DNA of 64,000 nucleotides from Blattamonas nauphoetae (taxonomy: Eukaryota > Preaxostyla > Oxymonadida). The position numbers were made by a program, and so were the translations under genes. This document shows positions 44,901 to 54,168 of this stretch, piece by piece. Within the stretch, counting starts at the first letter, position 1. Every line of letters starts with the position of its first letter. The notes beneath the pieces are model-generated. The model ran no database searches, had not been told where the DNA came from, and was given only the letters and a program-made list of their open reading frames with translations. The stretch spans positions 186,001 through 250,000 of the forward strand of contig JARBJD010000021.1 in NCBI GenBank assembly GCA_033064195.1, given 5' to 3'.

Positions 44901-47900
44901 CTGCCCTTCTTGTGTCACTTTTCGGACGACAGATTCTGAGGACGATCTCATTTGGATTGGAATGGCGAGGGTCATTGTCTTCGCCAGTGACGTGTCTGAG
45001 AAGAGTTCAACTTGATCCATTTCGTTCGCTTCTGCCGAACGATAGCCAGAATCGAGTGTCGAGCAAACGAATCGATCCGACCCACAATTTGGATGCGTGC
45101 TTGCTTCTCCGCCATTCTTGTCCAGCTTGATTTTCAGAAACTCGTCTGTTCCAAAGAAGTCCTTCTGAGCTTGTGTGCCTACGAAAGAGTCAGGCCAGAA
45201 GGCTGGTTTGATCTGGCGACGAAGGTTGTCGGCGTTGATTCGAACATACAGCCCATCTTCGCCGGTTGTTCGTGTGCTGTTTTTGAATTTCACTTCGTCC
45301 AGTGTGATTGATCCTGCTGACTGAATTTGAAGGATGGACTCGGTTTTCATGTTCAGGTTCTCAAATGTCACGTTCTTCATTGCGACAGGAGTGTCGGCAT
45401 CGGTGGTAACTGTCAGGAATGGTTCGAGAAGGATCGCCAACGTGGCAGCTGTTGTGTTGATGAGAGTGTTCTCGATCGTGATTGGCTGATTCTCTGTTAT
45501 GATGAGAGAATACTGATAAGTCTGGCCGCTTGTGAGCATGATCCCAACGTTCTCCATGCTTGCTCCACGAGACACACTTGAGACGTGAAGCAAACTTGCC
45601 TTAGTGTTGGGAACGAGGTCGAGATTGGTGAAATGCACACTTCCGTTGAGTCCAACTTCGATTAAACTTGATCCTGCTGTGATTTTTGAATCGATGGTGA
45701 TCTTTGTGCGAGAAAGTTTGCTTTCGTTGAGTCTGACAGCTGTCGAGCCTCGAACCGTCACTGACTGATCCTCCACAACGATTGCCTTCTCTGTGAAGGT
45801 CGCGTTGTACAAATACTGAATGGTTTGGGGCATGTGTGTCTGGTTCTTGAATCTGAAGTGAAGAAGTGTGATTCCCCATCCGAGTGTCTTGCAGTACGAC
45901 GAGGTCCATTTGCAGTCGGTTGAATCGGTTCCCGTGCCGTTCACTGAGATGACTGGAATCTCCAGGAAGAAGTTCAGTCGCTCCATCTCTTTCTTGTCCT
46001 CCAGATCTTCTTTCCCTTCAAACACAACTCGATAATACGCACTCAACGAGTTCCCTCCAAATCCTGTCAGTTCTGCAATTTGGGAATCAGTGTAGAGGGT
46101 CTTCTCGATGTAAATATCATTTCCATGACCAGCCTTGTTATTCTCGAATCTGGCGTGGTTCTTGTCTGTGCTGTTGAACTTGAGAGGGATTTTCGCTGAC
46201 GACGTTCCTTTGATGTAGAACACTCCCCCCTTCCCCGTCGGTGCTTCCACCGTTCCGTCTCCAATTGCTGTGCACTGCGTGAATGTTTCGGTGTAGGCGG
46301 TAGTGGCAGTGTGTGTTGCTTGTATGGTATTATACTCCGTCATCTCAACGTGGAACACAGCTCCGTTGGGAGCTGTGATTTGTTTGAATGTTCCTTGAGA
46401 GACAGTAATGTTTGTCCCCACACAATTGACAATCGCTCCATTCACTGTTGAGTGGATGTTATTTACGAGCCATTGAGTCAACGTGACGGCTCCTCCTTGC
46501 AGTTCATACATCGAGCAGCCTTCGAATGTCAATGCCTCTGGTCGGAATCGAATTTGAGTATGAGACAACGTCCCGTTAACAGAAGTGACGAACGGGACGC
46601 GTGAGACGTGGAATTCATTGGCAGTGAAGGTCAACGCGTAGGTTTGGAACTTGGTATTCGTGTTCAGGACTTGAATAATAGGAACAGAGAACTCTTGCTG
46701 CATCTGGATGTTGATGGAGTAAAGATACAACGTCCCCGAAGTGATCAGAGCGAGTGGCTTTGTGTAATCAATTGGATAGACAGTTGGCTGATGAATCTGA
46801 AGATTTTGGCCGGTCACTTCAATCGGATCGAACGGGATGGAAGTGCCGGAGGCGAGCGTGAATCGTAGCACTGTTTGAGTAGTCCCCTTCAGCATCTGAT
46901 CCAGAATGTTCTGAAAACCGGTGAAGTCTGCCAGATGAACACCGTACGCGCTTCTCTCTCCGAAGGGCATGGGTGTGGCGTAACCGTAGTAGTGCACATT
47001 TGCATAAAACAGATTGGATTGGGTGGTGTTGGTGAGAACATGATAATTCAGAGAACTCCGTGTACGAACAGTTGCGGTGTCCTTGATAACATTTCCTGTT
47101 AAGAGTCCAGTTGTGGCGTAATCGTGTCCGAACTTCATGCCTGGTGTCGCGACTGTGCCATCTGGATTGATATTCGCCAAGTTGAAGATGAAAAGGCAAT
47201 CCATCAATGACACCTTCGCTTTACTTGTGAGATCTTCGAAATCGTAGCAGCCAGCACGGCCAGTCGAGCGGCAATGTCTCGCATCTGTCATTGTCATGTT
47301 GATATGTCCAGTCGTTGTTGAGTCAATGCAACTTCCTCCGTTTCCACTCGCTCGCGAGATGTAATTGAACGTGACGATAAAGGTTTCGAGCGATGCCGAT
47401 CCTGTGATTTGAATCGCCGCAGTGTCGGTGAGAGATATCGACGCAAAGTGACTGTCATAAAGCTGTGTCTGGCCTCCAGACAAGGCAAGGACAGGATTAC
47501 AGACAAGCACTCGTCACAATCTCGTCAAACACCGCGTTTTTAAGGTTGTCCAACACAAGGATCGAGTGTCTCGCAGACTACCCCTCGCCTGTCCTTGCCT
47601 TGTCTGGAGGCCAGACACAGCTTTATGACAGTCACTTTGCGTCGATATCTCTCACCGACACTGCGGCGATTCAAATCACAGGATCGGCATCGCTCGAAAC
47701 CTTTATCGTCACGTTGACATCATTTGGGTTGGTTTGAGACTGAGATTCCTCTTCGTTCATGCAGTCAATGAATGTGCTGTTTACAACACCAGAGTACAAC
47801 GAATTAGACAAGTCCGAGAGAATAGTGCCATCGAGAGCGTTGTCCACGTTGGTGAGGCGAGTTTGGTGCATTTGTTGACGGATGGTCAGGCCATTTGTGG

Positions 47901-48678
47901 CTCGTTCAAAAGAACGCGATGAGGAAACATTGTTGAAGACCGCTGATGAGACCGCAGTGTTCAGAAAGACACGAGATTTTGATGAGATTGTTGAGATCAA
48001 CAAACTTTTGGCCGTTGCCACTTCTACCGATTCAAGCGTCAGAGAAACAACCGATGTATCCAAGGTAATTGGTTGATCGGTGTCGGAGTCAATGCAAGTG
48101 ATTGAAGGGATTTGTCCGGAAGTCGATTTGAACTTATTCGAAATCAGACTAACGGAAGACGATGACGTCACAATGAATGGTGGGGTGGACCCCGATAATT
48201 CAAACACGCAATTGGACGACGTGAGATGAGACTCCGTCAAAAGGGCACAGGCAGCATTCTTGTTTTGGATGGCGTTCATGTCATGGTGTATGATGAACGA
48301 TAAGTGCTGAAGAGACACTGTTGAATTCTGCAAAACGAGAATAGAGGCAGGTTTTGCGTTTTTGGTAGGCATAGACGACAAGGTAGTCGTCGTAGACGCA
48401 GTTTTTGAGTTGTCAGCGAAGATGATCGTGGCCGACGACTGAGACGCGAGAGAGAATGTTCGATCTGCGATGAGAACATTAGCGCCTTGATATTTGTATT
48501 CACTGAGATAGACGGAATTCGATGGGTTGTAAGAATTCTGAGAAGGTTCGACGAACTGCTCATCGAAAATTGAAGCGAGGTTCGGGAGCCTTGTGGTTCC
48601 TGCTTCAGAATTCAGGGAGAGAATCGTATGAGAGAGGATGACACAAAATTGTAATAGAATTGAGAGAATTGGGAGCAT
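38916..48678 (-). CDS. Giant beta-helix receptor pseudokinase 2 (Pmp-like), N-terminal part disrupted by a palindrome
   Basis: The 5' part (48678-47717) opens with a signal peptide (MLPILSILLQFCVILSHTIL) and Ser/Thr-rich beta-helix sequence. The main open frame (47510-38916, 2,864 codons) has many repeats such as GGAIVLEVENEGSATL, TFTSCESGGAGGGMK and SSSFLTCVSEGDGGA, some in near-identical tandem copies. One membrane helix (WLIPLIIGLSLLFLLLFFII, about 39830-39740) precedes a cytoplasmic acidic linker (KEEPDAEEEEKEIDDLEDFE) and a kinase-like tail: RWEAPEI, AAVFSLGLILLEFQTGQVPF, NPDERPTLTEV. The lysine, HRD and DFG motifs are missing (LSPHSVLLEGNKV in place of the catalytic loop), hence pseudokinase. 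A perfect 128-bp inverted repeat with a 92-bp loop at 47368-47715 breaks the frame between the parts. A Harbinger element lies directly upstream of the start codon. It ends in TAA. Confidence 0.7.
41425..43405 (-). repeat. Tandem ~0.95-1.03 kb duplication inside receptor pseudokinase 2
   Basis: The string GCTCCTCCATCACCCTCAG occurs at 41425 and 42373, 948 bp (316 codons) apart, and the sequence after each is nearly identical for hundreds of bases (for example the segments coding GFKGHNLFIKTPAGNHAS and ELCGHPRLPCSSL). The second unit carries about 28 extra codons (region coding ALNVIVVGTGKVSIDGTF). The reading frame is preserved, so repeat number can change without breaking the protein. Confidence 0.85.
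47368..47495 (+). repeat. Left arm of a perfect 128-bp inverted repeat
   Basis: Every base from AACGTGACGATAAAGG to CAAGGCAAGGACAGG is matched by the reverse complement at 47588-47715. On the minus strand this arm is the in-frame start of the main receptor block (LALSGGQTQLYDSHFAS). Confidence 0.9.
47588..47715 (-). repeat. Right arm of the perfect 128-bp inverted repeat
   Basis: Exact inverse of 47368-47495; the loop between them is 47496-47587 (92 bp). The loop plus this arm read sensibly as beta-helix protein on the plus strand (SNTAFLRLSNTRIECLA, then LALSGGQTQLYDS), opposite to the gene. This indicates an inverted duplication or a fold-back assembly artefact. Confidence 0.9.
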
Positions 48679-48689
48679 TGGTTTCGATT

Positions 48690-51187
48690 AGACCCAACCC
48701 GAGTTTTATGGGTAATCTCGAGAAAAATGAAACAATTGAGTAAGACTGTGGACACTCGAGTTATTCATGGTTAACTCGAGATAACTCTTGAAAACCGAGT
48801 TGCACACGTTCACAACCGAATTGACACATTTCACTCGAGTTCCTTCCCATAACTGTTTTTGAGAAAAAGAACATCTGAAAAAGTTGATATTATCACTTCT
48901 TTTCAACTGATTTCTGATCATATTAGGTGAAAAGATGGATAGTCAAGATTTGAGGGACGAAAATGTGACACCGTCACCACAACATTCACAGATCATTCTC
49001 AAACCTGGAACTCCACAAACACCATTCCAGTGTGAGCTTTTATTTTGATATTTTGTTCTTTCTCTTTGAAGATTACGACCCTCTGCTGGAAGTTTCATTG
49101 GATTCCCGTCCCAAGTTTCACCATCAATTCTCCCTTCTCATCACAAAACTCGTTGACAGATTCGAGATCACTTTTTCAACACCTCAATCTTCACAATCGT
49201 CACGATCATCTGTTGATATTCGGTCAGCTTCGCCCACTATCAGGCCTCAAAAGCGAGAATCTTCAACTTCCATTGCGTCTCTTGGAGAACTCAAAAACAA
49301 ACAAAGACAAGTCTTTCTGTCAGCAAAACCAATTGTGCCAATTCCAGAAAGTGGAGGAATCATTTGGTCGAAGTATGACGATGCAAACTTGTGGAAACAA
49401 CTCAGATTGGAGAAAGACACTCTTCTTCATCTCTCCGCTCTCATCCAATCGAATTGTCCAGAATACAATCATCCAGGACCAAAGGGAAACTCACTCTCAA
49501 AGATGAATTAGTCGTTTATCTTGAATGGTTGAGCTCAACAGTTAAAATCAATCGACTGGCATCGGCATTGGGAATCAGTCCAAATCTCGCATCTAAAGCA
49601 ATTCTACACATTCGCCCTCTCCTGTTCACTGTCCTTCAGGAACGATATTCTGTCCCGCCTCGCCCAACTCCAAATTTTCAAGCCAATTTCCCTTTCACCG
49701 CGCTTTATATTGATGCAACAACAATTGTTGTCCCCAGACCATTGACGGATTTTTGAAGATAAGAAAGTACTTTGGGAAGGTCATCATTATTGTTATGCGA
49801 TGAAGGCTCAAGTGTGTGTTGAAGCCAAACCACCCTACAAAGCGCTCTTCGTTTCTGATTGTGTTGCTGGCTCAATCCACGATGTTGCTCTACTCCAAAA
49901 GACTCTCCAACCGATCGAACAATATCTGAACAAGACAGACCAGGAGAAAGAGCTCTATCCACAAGACAACGACCCAAAATGGGGAATTCAAGGCGACATG
50001 GGATATCTCGGAGATTTTCCAACTCTTCGATTCAATCGTCCGAACAGAAGAAAAAAGAAAGAACAAACGAAGAAGAACAGAATGAACTCAATGTGAGAAT
50101 TGCGTCTGACAGAGTTCAAGTGGAGAGATTCTTCGGAAGACTCAAATGGCTGTGGCTTCGAATGGGAGGGAAATACACTGCTGGCGTCAAACATATCACG
50201 CAAGACTTCAAAAATGCGTGCTGGTTAACCAATATTCACCTCGAAAAGGACACAATTACCGACTTCCAGACGATTTTCATGAGAGGGCTCTTTCGGCCTC
50301 TTCAAGAAAAGAATCACGAATTCCACGGAGAAAACAACTCTATCGAAAACATCAAGCCGAGATTGAGGACTTTGAGAATGATTATGATCCAAGAACAACA
50401 GGATTCGATGGAGTCTTTGATATTTCAGATTCTGACTAAAATATTCATCACAATTCACAACACACACTTACTTTTTCTCAATTTTGTTGAAAAATGTTCT
50501 CAAAACGACGTTGAAGAGTCTTAAACTGTCATAAATGATAAAAACTCCCACATTCTTGTTTTTCATGTTTTTTTAGAAATATTTGATTTGTTTTCTGTGT
50601 CTAATTCTTTAGACAACGTCTTGCTGTTAGGCCCACATTCTGGGCATCCTCATTCTGTTTCCTGGCGACTGACATTCACTTCGACACTTGGGGAGGACCA
50701 TATTAGCGCGAGCCCATGAAATCCTACCCGACCCAAGTTCCATGAATGATGTCTGCGGACAGCGAGAGGGGAACCAATATCCAAGCAAGAGCGACTTACA
50801 TCGAGATGACACAGAACCTACTTGAGGTAAGTTCAATTCAAATACGTAGGGGCGTCGCCGACGGTTATAGTGAGAATTTTGGAAAAATTTCGATATAAGG
50901 GTCGGATCGACTTCGAATTTTTTAAAAGAGTTTTTCTTCAATAATTTGTTTCTTTTCGTACTAATGACAAGTTATAAATGAGGAAACACGATGAAATGAA
51001 TCAATTCGACGAAAGTTTGTCAAGATCAACCTGAAAAAAATGTTATGGGGTGAGAACTCGAGTGAAGTGTGGTTTATTCGGTTTTTCTGCTGTTTATTCG
51101 GTTTTCACAAGGTATCTCGAGTTAAGTTGCGTTAACCGAATTGCCCTTCGTGATCACGAGTTTTCCCATTATACACGGGTTGGGTCT
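48690..51187. mobile_element. PIF/Harbinger-like DNA transposon, 2.5 kb, 3-bp target duplication ATT
   Basis: The termini AGACCCAACCCG (48690) and its inverse CGGGTTGGGTCT (to 51187) are flanked by ATT on both sides (48687-48689 and 51188-51190). The subterminal regions are rich in CTCGAG and TCGAGTT motifs in both orientations. The inside carries a broken transposase gene with a DDE domain on the plus strand. A 3-bp duplication and a DDE_4-type transposase are Harbinger traits. It landed 11 bp upstream of the ATG of receptor pseudokinase 2. Confidence 0.85.
48935..50524 (+). pseudogene. Harbinger-like DDE transposase, about three frameshifts
   Basis: Exon 1 starts at 48935 (MDSQDLRDENVTPSPQ); a 40-nt GT-AG intron (49032-49071) leads to YDPLLEVSLDSRPKF. 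A helix-turn-helix-like segment (LASALGISPNLASKAILHI) precedes the catalytic core. The first Asp is in LYIDATTIVV (about 49710), the second Asp in FVSDCVAGSIHD (about 49860), and the Glu in VQVERFFGRLKWLW (about 50120). These are the DDE_4 superfamily hallmarks. The frame breaks near 49485, near 49755 and between about 50045 and 50100, so it cannot encode full-length transposase as read. A second Harbinger ORF (Myb-like) was not recognised in 50525-51187. Confidence 0.75.
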
Positions 51188-51190
51188 ATT

Positions 51191-51747
51191 GATTAATTCT
51201 TCCCCTTTATTAGAAAACCAAAGATCTCTTGATAAAACGTCTAAAAGGACAATGACCAGAAACACCACCGGACCAGAACAAAGACGAAATTATTGCCGAT
51301 AACTGTCGAATTAGTTATGACCGATAGGTTTTTTCAGAAAGGCTAAAGCAGTCTGAAATTTAACAATATAAATTATGGGTGGAAAGTCCAGGATCATCTG
51401 GTCGCCTGATTTGTGCTCTCATCAGAATGATCATTCTGTTTCACATGTATAGGTGAAACGAGACGAAATGAAGGTCTGTTTCAATGTCAATTCACAGAAA
51501 TGGAAGAAGATAGCAGAAAACAACACTGCGTTGATGATTAAAAATGAAGGAGTGACAAGTCACAACACTCGATGCGAAACCGAGAAAGAATCGAAAAAGC
51601 CGAGAAATCGACTTCGAATATGTTTTAACGAAACAGGCACTGCAAGAAATGAATGAGGAAATTCTGGTCGTAAACATGGTCGAATGTAACGCGCCAAGCC
51701 GCGACAAGATTGGAATAACTTGGAATAAAGGGATAAAAACAAAAACA
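51191..51747. other. Gap between the Harbinger element and the CK1 3' end
   Basis: 557 bp with only short open frames (51453-51656 plus, and its shadow). No gene or repeat is supported. Confidence 0.5.
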
Positions 51748-53790
51748 TCAGATTGGACTGAGAGTGTTCTGAGTTCGAGTGCTGGTTGAGGAAAAATTAA
51801 CGTTTGTTCGTTGCTTCTGGATAGGGGTTCCACTTTTGCCAAATGATAAAAAAGGCGATGGTTTTGGAGGATGTACAAAGGTCACGTTCTTCAATTCAGG
51901 TTCACTACTGCTTTTCCCACTTCTCAAATGGCATTCGCATCTAGCCCTCTGTAAAGACCCAAGTTCCGTCCTTACGAACAGTGGGGGTTGTTTGAGAATT
52001 GGTGATGATTGGCTCGTCTGCAATTGAGTGGAATCGGACGAGAATGGCAGTCCTTTGGCCTTCACTTCCGAGTTGTGTCTGGTGAGCCTTTGATCCTTCA
52101 CACATGACCCAAAAGGTGTCTTTTTGGGGAATTGATAATTGATAGGTGAATTAGTCGGTGGAACAACCAGTCGGAAGGGGTGGAGTTCGCATCGTTTTGG
52201 TTCTGGAACATCAGAATCAGGAAGGCGTTCTTCGGGCAGAATATGTGTTGGTTTCATCGTTTTCAACTCCGGAAGGCTTGTTTTCAGAGTTGGGGTTTCT
52301 TTCTGGGGCGTTGGTTCAACATAGTGGACACGGCTTCGATAGCGTGGAGTAACTTGAAGAGAAGGGAGTAGTTCAGGAAGAACTGGAGAAGATGGAAAAG
52401 ACGGTGTTACTGCGGGGGACACATTCATTGGAGACGAAAAAGGGGTTGTAAACTGAGCTTTGGTCGGTGGGGCAAGGAGGGAGGGAACATCCTGCTCTTT
52501 CTGCACGAATATCCAGGTGCGCACTGGCGAGACTGCATGAGGTGAAGTTGGAAAGCTTGGGATTTGTAAAAACGGGTCCTGGGCATCGAATTCTTGCTGA
52601 TTTTGGATGTCACACGGAGATGGACTGCAAATGACTCTTTTCCATTGATCTGTCTCCGAAAAAGGCAGCAAAGGAAGAATAGTGGGACGAATTGGTGTTC
52701 CATCGACCCGTTTGGGGGAGAAGATCGGAGTGCATGTTTCTGAGAAAGGATTCTGTGGCTGAAGGTCCGACGAGGCTTTGACAGACAGCTGATTGTTCGG
52801 AGAGGGATCACAGAGAAGAACTGTATGCGTGCTCAAATTTTCGGTCCATTCGAATTTGTAAGTGTCCAGAAAGTGCTGTTCCGACGAGAACAGGTCGCTC
52901 CCAAAACTCGTCCTTGCCAGCCTGTCCATGCTCCCCAGCTCCAACAGCAGCCTCCGAAGGTACCCGTACGGCGGTTCTGCTTCAAACGGCGTCGCCAAAA
53001 GGCAGTTCACGAAACTGGCGAGAGGAAGAGGAAGGTCGGCGAGAGACTCGACAGGCACGCTCAGCTTCCTGCTCCCGATCTTCGCATACTTCTTCCGGTC
53101 TGTCGACGCTGTGATCCCCATCCACGGAAGACGACCCCCGCTCAACAGAAACACAATCACGTTGAACAGACTCAGCAGGTCGTCCTTCCGCCCTTGCTCC
53201 ATCCCCAAATGCGCTGCAAACGACGCATACCGCGGCGTCCCAATCATCTGCTTCCCCGTCCGGAATTTGATGTGCGTCCCTTCTGATTCACGCCCAAATC
53301 GCTTCGACAGCCCAAAGTCAATCAGAAACAGTTCTTGGCTTGTCTCGTCCCGCGAAAACATGAAATTCTCCGGTTTGATGTCCCGGTGCAGGTATCCCAG
53401 GCTGTGCAGTCGTTCCAGCAGAGTCACGGCTTGGATCGAAATGTGTGCCAATGTCGCCATTGAGAATTCTCTTCCGTTCCGTTCCCATATTTGCTCAACT
53501 GTTCGGCCGAGGCGAGCCATCACAAGGAAATTGTGGGTCTCTGTGTGACAGTAGCTGTATGCTGATGGAAATCCTTGATGCACTTGGAGCTGCTTCATGA
53601 TCCGATATTCATATTTAAGGAACGAATCAGGCGTATTTGGCTCAACCTTGACTGCAAGTTCTTTTCCCGTGTGTAGTTCTGTACAACGAAGGATTGTCCC
53701 AAATGATCCTTGACCAAACCGACACGAAGAATGAAGACGAAAACGGTTTTGAAGAGTGGAGGGGAGAGTAGAATGGGAAATTCTACTCAT
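51748..53790 (-). CDS. Casein kinase 1 family protein kinase, 680 aa, intronless
   Basis: Phosphorylates acidic or primed Ser/Thr sites (family knowledge). Kinase domain at about residues 20-300: glycine loop FGQGSFG (25-31), Lys in LAVKVE (48), catalytic loop HRDIKPEN (135-142), IDFGLSKRF with DFG at 158-160, and activation segment TPRYASFAAHLG followed by GRKDDLLSL. The usual CK1 signature has SIN where this protein has SFA, a divergent but recognisable CK1. The remaining 380 residues are a Pro/Ser-rich tail without a domain I can name, possibly regulatory as in other CK1 tails. Single exon, TGA stop. It is divergent from PEPC with 378 bp between starts; the start MSRISHSTLP is the first ATG of the frame. 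A complete and probably active enzyme. Confidence 0.9.
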   Translation of the reverse strand: MSRISHSTLPSTLQNRFRLHSSCRFGQGSFGTILRCTELHTGKELAVKVEPNTPDSFLKYEYRIMKQLQVHQGFPSAYSYCHTETHNFLVMARLGRTVEQIWERNGREFSMATLAHISIQAVTLLERLHSLGYLHRDIKPENFMFSRDETSQELFLIDFGLSKRFGRESEGTHIKFRTGKQMIGTPRYASFAAHLGMEQGRKDDLLSLFNVIVFLLSGGRLPWMGITASTDRKKYAKIGSRKLSVPVESLADLPLPLASFVNCLLATPFEAEPPYGYLRRLLLELGSMDRLARTSFGSDLFSSEQHFLDTYKFEWTENLSTHTVLLCDPSPNNQLSVKASSDLQPQNPFSETCTPIFSPKRVDGTPIRPTILPLLPFSETDQWKRVICSPSPCDIQNQQEFDAQDPFLQIPSFPTSPHAVSPVRTWIFVQKEQDVPSLLAPPTKAQFTTPFSSPMNVSPAVTPSFPSSPVLPELLPSLQVTPRYRSRVHYVEPTPQKETPTLKTSLPELKTMKPTHILPEERLPDSDVPEPKRCELHPFRLVVPPTNSPINYQFPKKTPFGSCVKDQRLTRHNSEVKAKGLPFSSDSTQLQTSQSSPILKQPPLFVRTELGSLQRARCECHLRSGKSSSEPELKNVTFVHPPKPSPFLSFGKSGTPIQKQRTNVNFSSTSTRTQNTLSPI

Positions 53791-54168
53791 TCTGAGATAA
53801 ACACAAAAATGAAAACTGCGGAGTTATAACACCGCTGCGTATGAAAAGGAGAGTATGGTTTGATCATCGCTGAACTCCGCTTTTGTGAGTTCAAAACAAG
53901 TAGGCAGTATAGTTCTTCCACCGCACAATGTGAGTTGCTACGCTCGGAGCTTTTGAGACATGATGAGACTGTGTATCTCAGGAAAAGATGAATGATTGTT
54001 TTCCTCCACGAAAAAAAGAAATCTTTCCACAATTCTGTCGAATTTCCTCCTTTCTGGTTGAAATGAATGGATTTATTATTTTGTATTCAGAATACGGGGC
54101 GAACAAGAGAGTGACTCACTTGAATTCCGAAGGTAAAGGGTCCGATCATTCTCAGATCAAACAAGAGG
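53791..54168. promoter_or_regulatory. Shared intergenic region of divergent CK1 and PEPC genes
   Basis: 378 bp between the two divergent start codons. No core promoter motif was identified with confidence. Confidence 0.4.

Noticed and set aside
47465-47737. A separate plus-strand gene reading RLSNTRIECLA and LALSGGQTQLYDS
   Set aside because: It is the loop and right arm of the palindrome, a mirrored piece of the receptor gene.
38916-48678. The many plus-strand open frames opposite the receptor genes, for example 43555-44103 and 39448-39906
   Set aside because: They are antisense shadows of long repeat-rich coding sequence and carry no independent motif.
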